64,000 nucleotides of DNA, taken from assembly GCA_028023455.1 (NCBI GenBank), contig JAQFVV010006255.1, positions 2,666,001-2,730,000 on the forward strand, given 5' to 3'. Every line of letters begins with the position of its first letter. Position 1 is the first letter of the stretch. The DNA comes from Epiperipatus broadwayi. Its lineage: Eukaryota; Onychophora; Udeonychophora; Euonychophora; Peripatidae. Of the stretch, positions 33,316 to 45,200 are shown one piece after another. A program made the translations under genes and the position numbers. The notes beneath the pieces are model-generated. The model did not search any database and was not told the DNA's origin. It saw only the letters and a list, made by a program, of their open reading frames with translations.

Positions 33316-35540
33316 ATTAATTTGTCTTAAATTAGTAATTATTTTCTTTTTTATTTTATGAAGGGCAATGTTTAAAACCAAATCCATCTTATAAATTTGA
33401 TGTTGATTAGTATTTTTTTTTGCATTTCAGGAGGTAAAACATACATTTTAATATTTACATATTAGTCAGTCTTTGCACTTATCTAAGCACCTCAGAATCA
33501 GTAGCATTCTTGTTCTAGGTGATCCTTAATATCTTTTACTCAAAAGATTCCTATCTTTTATTAGACCTGACCTTCCATTTGGATTTGTGATTTAAGAGGG
33601 ATATAGTTTCTTTTTTTTTTTTTTAGATTTAGTTACATTTCTTTGAATTATACACATGTTTTCTGGGTTTTCCATACTTTGTCTTTTTTTACTATTTTTG
33701 TAAACTTAGTTAAATAGAGTGGAGCTTCAAAACATGCTATACATACTTACATGATTTTCATTATACACTATTCAAAGAGAAATGTAAACAAACAAACAAA
33801 ATTGTAAATTTACACACAAAAATATTAGAATTTGCAATTTTTACAATATTTGGTCAGCCATTTTTCTTTTTCTAAGCATCATATGTGATCAAGTTTTTTT
33901 AAAAAAAGTAAAATTTTTAAATAAAGTTTACAATATGCCAGTAGCTCTTTTTTTCATCTCAAAACATCATAGTTTAAGTTGAAAGCTTTTTTTTTATTAT
34001 CTTTTCCAAATTTGATATCCAATATTTTGCATAATAAAATATTTTCTGAGTAAAATGCTAAAAGTTTTATAAAAATTTTAGAGCATATTCAAAGTTGATA
34101 TTGATTTAAAAACATCAAAAAAAATAAAGTTTGTAATTCTTAATAAGAAACCATTATTATGTTTATATAAGAGAAAAAAGTTATTGAAAAAAGAATATTG
34201 CCCAAAGCATATTTAATAGCAATAAATTTTTTATAAATAATTCACTATTACTTTAATTTAAAAATAAAAATAGTTTTTTTTTTCTTGTTGTTTCAGTGAA
34301 TGCAGGAATGAACACCTATTCAGTAAAATATATATAAATATATCCCCTTAATTTATTATTCTTAACTATGTTATTTTTTTAAATATACATACTTTACATC
34401 TGTGTTATATATGTGTGTGTTGAAAAGAACTATACACTTGCAGTTCAATAAGCAGTGCATATTCTTTCCAATCAATGTTTATCAACAAAATGAACTATTA
34501 TATGCTATATACATCTGGATGTGAGGAATTTGTTGTCCATTGTACCTTTTTTACATTAATAGTATTTATATTTGAATTTTCTCAAGATTTATAACTTGGT
34601 TCTTTTTCCCCCAGATCTTCTTGTTTCAGAATATTTTTATCTCCCATATAAAGCAACTTAATCATCAATTTGATAATTTTCACTATTGCAGCCATTATAA
34701 TTTGCCTTTATTTTACTAAGTATATTATGTCTAATTATGTGGATTATTTGTTTTGATATAGAATTTTGAAATTTGACTTCTGAAAATTGGATTTAACTTT
34801 CCCCTGCTCTTACAATGATTTCTTTTTTTTTGATAGTTATCTGATTAAAACTATCCAGGATTACTTATTGGTATTCTTCAATGTTTATTAGTTTACACTA
34901 AGGAATTCATCAGTTAACAGATAGATGATACTCTCAGTAAATAATTTTTCACTAAAGCCAAATTAGATTACCTTTTTTTTTTTTGAAACTGTTCAACTCA
35001 TATATAGAAGTTTACTCAAGTTACTGTCAAATACTTTTATTTTTTAATGATTCAATACTGAAGACTGCAAGAACTCTCAAAATGTAGAATTTTGATCAAT
35101 CACAGTCTTTAAATCAAGATAGCACATAATTGGTAGGCTACATTTATATATAATAAGCCAGTCTTTTCGTTATTATATCAATTTTCTATCAGTGTTTTTG
35201 TTTTTTCGTACGATAAAATTTGCGTTTTTTATTAACCTTTTATTAAAAGGAGTTTTTACATTTTTTTCTTAATTTTTTTCAAGGAAAAGAATGAATGGGA
35301 TTTTTTTTATTATTATCTATAAACAGTGGATATAAATCCGATATGTATTTCCGAGGGCTTTAACCAACTATAATTTTATATGAGCTTCAGACGTAATATT
35401 TTTTACCAACTGCAAATACATAATATTTTAATTGTTTTAATATTTTAACTGTTTTTTCTTTTTGATAGAAATAACTGTCAATTTTGTGTCTATTCTACAA
35501 TGTAAATGTAAGCAATTTAATCTACATTTTTTTCAATCTA
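33316..35540. other. AT-rich DNA, nothing recognised
   Basis: Poly-T and poly-A runs and scattered GC-richer spots, but no coding, tRNA-like or terminal-repeat signal that I can support. Confidence 0.5.
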
Positions 35541-35864
35541 GTTATGTTTTACTTTTTTATATTATATATATATTTTTTTTCAAATAATCACTATAATGAA
35601 AAATCAAATGTACTTTATTGTAATAACTAATGCATGAAGCATTGTCTCAAAAATCGGTCTGCTTTGTGTATATCTATATTATAATTATATATCATGCCAT
35701 CCAAATATAAACAATTATGTTTTATTTTTTGCACTCTTTTACTTGTTTATATAATTTAATATTTTTTGAAGTTATGAATACAATGAAAAGTCAAATTTAT
35801 TTCATTGTCATAACTACTGTTGGAAGCTGTATCTCGTATCTATCTGTTTTCTGTGTATCTGTAT
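35541..35864. repeat. Tandem repeat interrupted by the LTR element (left part)
   Basis: Two imperfect units of about 170 bp begin near 35543 (gttatgttttacttttttat) and 35713 (aattatgttttattttttgc). The second unit is cut by the LTR element at 35864 and resumes at 41748. A third unit begins near 41787 (acaattatttgttttatttc). Removing 35865-41751 restores a unit that aligns with the first, which dates the repeat before the insertion. Confidence 0.65.
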
Positions 35865-37123
35865 TGAAGCAGTCGGATCTGAGTTCGATCCTAGCTTCAT
35901 GTTATTTACCCTAATACTAACTTTAAATTTCCGATGCAATGGGGCTTTATACGTTCAATCCACGCTAATTTCCATAATGAATAACTTGTTTCAAATACGT
36001 AGTAAAATTAATTAGTTTAGTTTAAATTGATCAATTCTCTAAATAAATTCATGATAAAATGTTCATGAATTTACATATATTAAATTGCCTGGATTGTCGT
36101 ATATATGTTTGTAAATATTAAATATATATAATTTTTGAAAGTTTCATTGCTCGGAATACTTGTTTTTTTACTTTTAAATAATTTGTAAAGTTTTCATTAA
36201 AAGCTACATTCCTTCCAAGGCTTTCAAATTCTCAAAAACAACAATAAAGTTTTATTAATAAAAAAAAAAAGATAAGGATTCAATTTTTAATTAAAATCAT
36301 TTCAGACTTTAAGAATTCATTTTCTAATTAGGAAAGGAATTCAAAAATTAGTTTGAAAGCCTTATCGAAGGAATGTTTCTGAAAACAACTAATTATAAAA
36401 AAAAAGAGATTGATAATAAAATGAGCGCTAGCCGGAGGCATCAGTGAACAGTAGATATATAGCCCTGAAAAGTAAAAAAAAAAGACTAGCTTTGTTCTAG
36501 AGTATCAGTGAACTCTGTGCATATAAAAATTGTATTTCATCATGATAGAGGCTAGAACATCAGGAATTGGCTATGTTCCTAAAGTCTGAGAAATCTTCAA
36601 TGACTCTGAACCTTTTCGACCGATCATTTGCTAAAATAATGAAAGCTACTAAAATACTACTCCAGTAGTTAACCAATGATCCTACGTTTCAACAACTTGA
36701 GGAGTAACTTAAGACCACAAGGTAATATATTTCTATAATGAACTTAAACTTTTATTCAACTTTATTTTAACTCCTCCTATTTAAGCTTTATTATTTAATG
36801 TAAAAATCTTTATAATACTACTATAAATTTATATTTAATTCTTTAGACTCTAGTCTTTAAACTTTTTTTTTTTATTTTTTAATATATTTAGTGCTTTATT
36901 ATGTCGTTTTAAAAATTATTGCCAATAATCTTTCACTATGCCTTTGATTATTTGCTACCAAATAATATAACATTAATTTCAATTAGTAATTCTCCATTAG
37001 AGCTAAATTTATAAGTTCTATTAGAGCAAAGGAAAATATTAAGTTTACTATTTTTTTCTTACCTTTAGCTATTAATAAATTATTAGCTCAATGTTTCACC
37101 TATGTCCCCAGCTCCTATCTACG
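35865..37123 (+). repeat. LTR copy in inverted orientation (left border)
   Basis: Starts TGAAGCAGTCGG and runs in plus sense to ...tcctatctacgtt. It is the reverse complement of 41747-40433 with scattered substitutions and indels. It joins the minus-sense partial LTR at a shared gtt, suggesting a microhomology junction. The first 35 nt include gagttcgatcc, which resembles a tRNA B box. Confidence 0.85.
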
Positions 37124-37818
37124 TTCTAGCCCTCTATCATGATGAAATACAATTTTTATATGCACAGAGTTCACTGCACTACTCTAGAACAAAGCTAGTC
37201 TTTTTTTCTTTACTTTTCAGGGCTATATATCTACTGTTACTATGCTCGGCTAGCGCTATTTTATTATCAACTCTTTTTTTTTATAATTAGTTGTTTTCAG
37301 AAACATCCTTCATAAGGCTTTCAAACTATTTTTGAATTCCTTTCCTAATTAGAAAATGAATTCTTAAAGTCTGAAATGATTTTAATTAAAAATTGAATCC
37401 TTATCTTTTTTTTTTTTTATTAATAAAACTTTACTGTTGTTTTTGAGAATTTGAAAGCCCTTGGAAGGAATGTAGCTTTTAATCGCAAAACTTTACAAAT
37501 TATTTAAAAGTAAAAAAAACAAGTATTCCCGACGCAATGAAACTTTCAAACAATTATATATATTTAATATTTACAAACATATATACCAATCCAGGCAATT
37601 TAATATATGTAAATTCATGAACATTTTATCTGAATTTATTTAGAGAATTGATCCAATTTAAACTAAACTAATTAATTTTACTACGTATTTGAAACAAGTT
37701 ATTCATTATGGAAATTAGCGTGGATTGAACGTATAAAGCCCCATTGCATCGGAAATTTAAAGTTAGTATTAGGGTAAATAACATGAAGCTAGGATCGAAC
37801 TCAGATCCGACTGCTTCA
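37122..37818 (-). repeat. Partial 3' LTR (U3 part), minus sense
   Basis: Matches 41068-41747 nearly base for base. On the minus strand it starts TGAAGCAG at 37818 directly after the purine tract, so it is the 3' LTR of the minus-strand element. It stops after about 700 nt, where the inverted copy begins. Confidence 0.88.
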
Positions 37819-37832
37819 TTTCTTTTCACTTC
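37819..37832 (-). promoter_or_regulatory. Polypurine tract of the minus-strand LTR element
   Basis: The minus strand reads gaagtgaaaagaaa immediately before TGAAGCAG. This is the expected plus-strand primer position and shows that the element's transcription direction is minus. Confidence 0.75.
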
Positions 37833-38089
37833 AAAAAAAAAACAATGAAAAAACAATGACTTTATTTACGCAGGATATAGTTGCATAAGTGTATAGACTC
37901 TGGGAGAACAGCATGAGCGTGAATAATATAACCTGCCCAAGCTACAAATTATACATGTCTCACTCGATCCATTTTTTTGAATATTCAACTTATAATAAGT
38001 TTAAAAAAACTCGTCCGTTTATCAAGTCTCATTTTCCTATGGTCATGTCAGTTGGTCTTCTGTATATATATCTGTCTCTACAGTTTATC

Positions 38090-38714
38090 TTACTGTTTCC
38101 CTGGATCAGGTGGTACATATTGTTTTAACTGTCTGGCATTGTAATGGTCATAGTCCTGGTCTTCCCTGGTTGTCGTCAAGTTCCCATAGTCTATTGCTGT
38201 CATTTGTTCTATGGCCTTTTCTGCGACCGAATGCACAAAAAACAATTCTTTAACATTATCTCTATGAACGATGGGGTTCTCTCCTGGGTCTTCTTTGAAA
38301 GTTTGAGTCTGTATTGAGGCTCCAGGGAATGGCATCTGGAAAGTCCTCATGCTAAGTTGAGGATTCATCATCCGTCCCATTTCCACTTTTAGTTTCATTT
38401 GCCCAGTGGTCTGAACATCTTTTTCTGTATCTATATCCGCTTCTTCCACTGCTTCATAACGATCTCTCATCCTCACCACTGTTGTTTTCCTTGCTGTCCA
38501 CAACTTCTTTTGGTGTGGCCTGATCATCTTCATTTTCTATTTTTGGGTCTTCAGAGGGATTTATTTCTTGCTGAAGCTTTACATTTTCTAGATTTGAGTT
38601 GGCTTGGATGCCATATGCTTCCTCGATCCTTCCCAGCCTTTCCATCATCATCATCAGTACCTTTCGATCTTCTCTCATTTCTCTGAGGATCGTTTGTAAA
38701 GTGTCTTTTCCCAT
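38090..38714 (-). pseudogene. gag: Internally deleted gag
   Basis: It starts at Met 38714 (MGKDTLQTILREMREDRKVL), a charged, probably coiled-coil N-terminus like that of the first LTR element. This frame stops at 38454. A second frame covers 38533-38090, so one frameshift separates them. The second piece contains TFKEDPGENPIVHRDNVKEL, which aligns with FRGEIGENPQAHLESLQKFF of the element at 2931-10186 (capsid start). It then jumps to a short tail ending QLKQYVPPDPGKQ, matching the YYPPDPG end of the other gag. Most of the capsid domain is missing. About 270 nt of non-coding sequence separates the end from the purine tract; there is no pol. Confidence 0.75.
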
Positions 38715-38762
38715 TTTTGAAAATACGAAAATAATGTAATAAACAATCAATATAATGAACAC

Positions 38763-40432
38763 TGCAGATCAACTTATAGTACTCTCTGTATGCTTAAAAA
38801 TATTTTTTTTTCTTCAGTAATTTTAACTAGGTCTCTGACTACAGGTCCATTGTCCTAATCTTCACTAGCTGCTTCATATTATTTCCCCAATCTATGTAAT
38901 CTGCCTTTTTTTTTAGTTTACCTACGTTTTCTTGGTTAGCTCTTTATTTTAACTGTTCAAGTGAGACATGTATTCAAAAATATAAAAAAAAAACATTATT
39001 CACTTTCCCTTTGTTCAACTGTTCTGTTCTCCCATGTCTGAAAAAAAAAACATATATATATACATATATATATGTATATATATATATATTTTCTTGCTTC
39101 ACTAATGTTGATTTATTAATTCAAATATAATGTTAAATGTTTTTATTGCAACAAAAACATAACCATGTACCGGTCGATACCCACCACCACCGCAAGTCAA
39201 ATCGGATTCAAACTCAGCTGAACCAAAACTGAATTCAAACCCAACTCAACGGCTCAGATAGCAGAAATCGACGGCACAGTGCTATGCACCAAGAACTAGC
39301 TCCACGGTTAGTGAGGACTAGAGACCCTTGCACTGACACGAATATCTAATAATTAATTACTTTGAATACTTTTTAAATCAAATCATATGTATGTTCGGGT
39401 TGCCAACACAGATAGCGAGTATGAACATTTAAATAATTATAAAAAAAATGATGAACTAAGAAACCAAGTATGTTAGAAATATTTAATAATAATAATAATT
39501 TGTTTTGTTCAATAAAATATAGATTGCATTAGTTACCTCTAGTCTTTAAAAGAATTGATAAATATAATAAGAGTGGCGGTCCTTATCATATGCCAACAAG
39601 TATTACACAACATGGGATTCTATGTCGATGCCCCCAACGAGAAATATAAAGGCAGAAAAAGGTATTCATTAAGAACGGAAATGATTGTTCTAATTTTATT
39701 ACGGTGGAATGTGAGATTTATTTTCACATTCGGAAATCTATTCATGAAGAGCAAAACGTATTTTAAGGCATAACTTTAATCTTGATTTGAAAACTGATTT
39801 AAACTAAATATATTTGAGAATTGGTTCGACTTTAATTTAAATCACTTCATCACGAATTACGAGTACGGAGCGGGTTTTACCGGAACAAAGATGCAATGGT
39901 ACTGACGAATTACAAGGCAGAGAGTAAAATTGAAAGATGATCGCTAGTCGATGATCGAAGTCCTATGGCGGCTTGCATTTGGCAAGTCTTACGCCCTTTG
40001 ACTAATGAATCGGAAAGGAAGTACTTTTTTCCTCGAGAAATTTAAATAAGAGAATATGATCACCGACCAGCCTAACGGAGCGGAAGATGGCCCTACGTCA
40101 GCAACATTTGATGATGATGACTTGATAGTCATCGTTGAAAAATAAAACCCATGTAGAATGCTCTACGTGATGACTTGACCAATTAATTAAAGTCAAACGA
40201 GCTTTTATCGAACTATTTTAAAACATTTATAAACTATATTAATTATGCCCTAATATCGTGCCCTTCCTGAATATTAATATAAAATAACAAAAGTGGAGTT
40301 AAAATACATTTAACCCTTTATCGACCCTTTTTGCCATAAAAACATTTAAGGTTATATTCGAATAAATATATATTAATAGAACCAGAACTCAATATTTTAA
40401 CATTATTTGAATACATATATATATACTTATAA
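38763..40432 (-). other. Leader and possible unseen LTR part of the minus-strand element
   Basis: Read on the minus strand this lies between the recognised LTR part and gag. The segment 40,250-39,830 is GC-richer, with promoter-like composition. If the LTR is about 2.5 kb, as in the first element, it would end near 39.2-39.4 kb and leave a leader of about 500 nt, as in that element. I cannot prove the boundary because no second copy of this part exists here. The 72-codon plus-strand frame at 39555-39773 is probably chance. Confidence 0.4.
39048..39092. repeat. (TA)n/(CATA)n microsatellite
   Basis: Imperfect palindromic TA tract in the 5' leader of the LTR element upstream of gag. Confidence 0.8.
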
Positions 40433-41747
40433 CGTAGATAGGAGCTGGGGACATAGGTGAAACATTGAGCTAATAATTTATTAATAGCTAAAGGTAAGAA
40501 AAAAAATAGTAAACATGTAATATTTTCCTTTGACTCGATGACTAATAGAACTTATAAATTTAGCTCTAATGGGCGAGAATTACTAATTGAAATTAATGTT
40601 ATATTATTTGCGTGAGGCAAATGGAATCAAAGGGCTCATCGAGTCGAAAGATTATTGGCATATAATTTTTAAATACGACATTAATAAAGCACACTAACAT
40701 ATATATTAAATGAACCGCCAAGTAAGAAAAGAAAAAGTTTAAAGACTAGAGATCTAAAGAATTACAATATAAATTTATAGTAGCATATTATAAAGATTTT
40801 TACATTAAATAATAAAGAGCTCTTAAATAGGAGGAGTGTAAAATAAAGTTCGAACTGGCCAGAAAGTTTAACGTTCATTATAGAAATATATTACCCCTTC
40901 CGCTGGTCCTTAAGTTACTCTCCAAGTCGTTGAAACGTAGGCATCATTGGTTAACTACTGGAGTAGTATTTTAGTAGCTTTCATTATTTTAGCAGAATGA
41001 TCGGTCCGGAAAAAGGTTCAGCAGCTCCATTGAAGATTTCTCAGGACTTTAGGAACCATAGCCAGATTCCTGATGTTCTAGCCCTCTATCATGATGAAAT
41101 ACAATTTTTATACGCACAGAGTTCACTGCACTACTCTAGAACAAAGCTAGTCTTTTTTTTCTTTACTTTTCAGGGCTATATATCTACTGTTCACTGATGC
41201 CTCCGGCTAGCGCTCATTTTATTATCAATCTCTTTTTTTTTTATAATTAGTTGTTTTCAGAAACATTCCTTCGATAAGGCTTTCAAACTAATTTTTGAAT
41301 TCCTTTCCTAATTAGAAAATGAATTCTTAAAGTCTGAAATGATTTTAATTAAAAATTGAATCCTTATCTTTTTTTTTTTTATTAATAAAACTTTATTGTT
41401 GTTTTTGAGAATTTGAAAGCCCTTGGAAGGAATGTAGCTTTTAATCGCAAAACTTTACAAATTATTTAAAAGTAAAAAAAACAAGTATTCCCGACGCAAT
41501 GAAACTTTCAAACAATTATATATATTTAATATTTACAAACATATATACGCACAATCCAGGCAATTTATTTAGAGAATTGATCCAATTTAAACTAAACTAA
41601 TTAATTTTACTACGTATTTGAAACAAGTTATTCATTATGGAAATTAGCGTGGATTGAACGTATAAAGCCCCATTGCATCGGAAATTTAAAGTTAGTATTA
41701 GGGTAAATAACATGAAGCTAGGATCGAACTCAGATCCGACTGCTTCA
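40433..41747 (-). repeat. 5' LTR of the minus-strand element (at least 1.3 kb)
   Basis: The U3 end is at 41747. It aligns with the inverted copy over its whole visible length and with the partial copy over its first 680 nt. The left limit is only where the inverted copy stops matching, so the true LTR may be longer. The plus-strand frame at 40997-41197 is not a gene. Confidence 0.82.
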
Positions 41748-41900
41748 GTATCTTATATATATCATTGACATTTACATATAAACAATTATTTGTTTTATTT
41801 CTTGCTATCTATAGGTATTTTTCTTACTTTTTTATATGAATATTATAATTTTTTTAAGTTATCCTTATAATCATCTTTTATTATAACAATTGTTCCTAAT
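41748..41900. repeat. Tandem repeat interrupted by the LTR element (right part)
   Basis: Continues the unit broken at 35864 (gtatcttatatatatcattg...) and starts a third unit near 41787. It carries the second copy of the gtat duplication. Confidence 0.6.
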
Positions 41901-42289
41901 GTTCCTAAAATAAAGCCATCTATTTAGTAAGTTGTAGGCGTTTCCACAAGAGGACATGAAAAGTAGAAAAGATAATGAGCATCAGTATTGTGAATATTCC
42001 AATTAAAATTTTATATACACAAAATTGAAAAAAAAAAATCTTGTTTAGATATCAACATGTTAGAAATGGGGTATAAATACACCCTGAAAAACCTTTTTAG
42101 TCTTTCATCCTGTTATGTTTTCTCTTTGCTCTATTATATTATATATACATATTTGTAATTATTTCTAAATTAATTTTATTTTTTGATACATTACAATTTA
42201 CTAAAATTCTCTATGTATAATATCTGTTTAAACAATGTTTATTGTTAAATATTATTGCTTTTTCAATTAGAAAACAACATATTTCCAAC
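41901..42289. other. AT-rich DNA, nothing recognised
   Basis: Spacer before the GC-richer 5' region of the RTE. No features supported. Confidence 0.5.
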
Positions 42290-45200
42290 AGATACTTGCC
42301 AAGGAAGATGGTGACTCGAATCTCGGATGGCCCTGGAATAACTATGTGAGATTATCAGATAAACATTTGTTTTGAGTAAAAGTTGAAATTCTATTGGGCG
42401 GCTTATTCCTTAGGCTAATCAAATATTTTGTTACATGTTTCACCCTTTTGAGTTGCATTTGCTTGATGTCTTAAGAGTCTCCTGCTATTACATTGTTACA
42501 GGTCAACTTCCTTGAGTTGGAGTTAACTGTTTAATGGCCTGGAGCCTTTTTGTCTTAATAGTGGAATATTTCAAATTCTTTGGGTTTTGGTTATCATTTG
42601 TTTAACTATGTGTATAAATTGTAAAGGCTGCAGAAAGGAGTTTGCTATTAACTGAAAGGAGACCCTTTGATTCCTCTTGGAGGCCTTAAAGGAACCAAGC
42701 AGGGCAAATTCCTAATGTCCACTCCATACGTTCTTGTCATTGCAGCTGTTATTACTATGTGATTATTCATATAGTATATGAACATGGATGGGCTGCTCAC
42801 CAACACGCATTAGCCAGTGTGGTGAGTTTATTGGCTTTTTACCTCTGAGTTTAAGATCAAGAAATACCGTGATCTTTCTTCTCAGTGCCTGATAAGGCAG
42901 AATGAATGTTTGTGTAAATGATAAATATTTTTTCAATATATACAATTATGACAGACAAAAATAAAGCATGGCCCTTATTCCCAGGAGGCTGTAAAGTCGC
43001 CAACCAAGGCAGCGGTTGGTGGCCGAAGGCAGAGGGTGCTAAGAATCCCCTGATTGCGGACCCAGGCTGCCATTTGATGATGACTTTTTATTTAGGTAAT
43101 TACAACTGCAGATCACTTTCAAGTGAAGGAAGATTGCAAGAATTAGAAGAAGAACTGTCTTATATTAAATGGGACATTATTGGACTTTGTGAAGTTAGAA
43201 GAAAAGGAGAAGAAACAATTGATTTAAAAAGTGGACATATACTCTATTATAAAGGCACACATATTAGAAATACAAATGGAGTAGGATTCATTATAAATAA
43301 AAAGTGGAAGAACAATATTGTGGAGATTGATGGTGTATCGGACAGAGTGGCAAGATTAATTATACAACTTAATAGCAGATACCAAATGCAGATAATTCAG
43401 GTTTATGCCCCAACAAGTTCTCATAGTGATGAAGTAGTAGAAGATTTTTATATGGATGTACAAAAGGCTTTTGATCAGAGTAAACAACATTTTAAAATTG
43501 TTATGGGAGACTTTAATGCTAGAATTGGTAGACAAATGAAAGATGAAATTGCTGTAGGTAATTTTGGTTATGGTAATAGAAATGAGAGAGGACATAGACT
43601 TGTGGAGTTTGCAGAAAAAGAAAAACTTTATATTATGAATTCATTTTTTGAGAAAAATGTTAAAAGGAAATGAACATGGAAGCATCCAAATGAAGGTACA
43701 ACAGAATTGGATTATATTTTGACTAACAGGAAATACATATTTCAAGATTGTAATGTTCTTAATAAATTTAACACAGGAAGTGATCATCGATTAGTAAGGT
43801 GTAAGTTACGTGTTAATGTAAAACTAGAGAGACAAAAATTATTAAGAAAAACAATATTTACAGTTGATATTCCTAATCTTCAGAAACATTCTAATGAATT
43901 TAAATTAGAACTTACAAATAGGTTTCAAGTGTTAGGAGATTTTGAACATGATTCAGATTTGAATGAAATTAATATGAAAATAACTGATACACTTTTAAAA
44001 ACTGCAACAAACATAGCTGGTAGAAAAAAGCAGCAATTGACTAATAAAATTTCTACTGAGACTAGAGAATTTATGAAGAAAAGAAGGAATATGAAGATAT
44101 ACAAAAATGATGTATTAAAAAGAATTGAATATCTCGAATTTTGTAAAATGGTACAAAAAAGAGTTGAAAATGATATAAGAAAGTATAACTGTGAAATAGC
44201 AAGGAAAGCTGTAGAAGAAAATAAAAGTCTCAAAAATGTTAAACAACATTTTGGTATTGGTAGGAAATTTATATCTGCAATAAGAAAAAAAGATGGAATT
44301 ATTACTAAAAAGAGAGATGACATCATGAAATTGGTAAAAGATTTTTATCAAGAATTATATAGTAATAAAGAACAAGTACCTCCTATATCTATTACATCTT
44401 CCGAATTTCCCAGAATTTTAAATGAAGAAGTGAGACATGCAATTAAGTGTATGAAGAAAGGAAAGGCTCCAGGAAATGATGGACTTATAATTGATATATT
44501 AAAAGAAGCAGGTGAAGAAATAGATACAATTTTAGCAAAGTTATATACCAAATGTCTAAATGATAAAGATGTACTGGAAGATTGGAAGAATGCAGTAATA
44601 ATATTAATATTTAAAAAAGGTGATAAAGAAGATATTAGAAATTACAGACCTATCAGCCGTTTATCAGTTTTATATAAAATTTTTACCAAGATAATTACAA
44701 CTCATCTACAGAGAATTTTGGATTTCCACCAACCAAGAGAACAATCTGGATTTAAAAGTGGTTTTAGTACAATAGATCATATCCAGGTATTGAGAGAAGT
44801 CATAGAAAGGACAAACGAATATGAGTTGTCATTATGTTTTGGATTTGTAGATTATGAAAAGGCATTCGATTCTGTACACATTTCTTCAGTGATTGAAGCA
44901 TTGGATCATCAAGGTATAGATCCAGGATGTTGTCATATTTTAAAGAATATTTATAAAAATGCAACAGCAACAATTAGATTACATAATGATACTGGAAAAA
45001 TCAACATTGAGAAAGGTGTAAGACAAGGTGACTCCATATCTCCAAAACTCTTTACAGCAGTGCTGCAAGAAGTATTTTGTGGATTAAAATGGGAAACTAA
45101 AGGAGTGAAAGTAAATGGAGAGTATTTAAGTTATTTAGATTTCGCAGATGATGTAGTTGTTTTTGCAAATAATGCTTCAGAGCTGCAGGAAATGTTGCAG

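Larger units (their letters stand above)
35865..41747 (-). mobile_element. Gag-only LTR element with inverted left LTR
   Basis: The same LTR sequence occurs three times: inverted (plus sense) at 35865-37123, partial minus sense at 37122-37818, and minus sense from 41747 leftward to at least 40433. The outer ends are TGAAGCAG at 35865 and its complement TGCTTCA at 41747, flanked by gtat on both sides (35861-35864 and 41748-41751). A polypurine tract abuts the partial LTR, and gag lies between, both on the minus strand. So one insertion with a 4-bp TSD has U3 ends at both borders. A normal LTR element has one U3 and one U5 border. Pol is absent. Confidence 0.85.

Noticed and set aside
35865-35900. 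tRNA B-box-like gagttcgatcc at the LTR start
   Set aside because: No A box at the correct distance upstream. The match sits at an LTR terminus shared by all three LTR copies, so it is LTR sequence and not a tRNA gene.
38399-38686. 95-codon plus-strand ORF
   Set aside because: Antisense shadow of the minus-strand gag relic.
43925-44326. 133-codon minus-strand ORF (also 44115-44351, 44348-44551 and 45489-45695)
   Set aside because: These lie antisense to the intact RTE frame. Their hydrophobic translations come from the A-rich codons of the RTE, so they are shadows.
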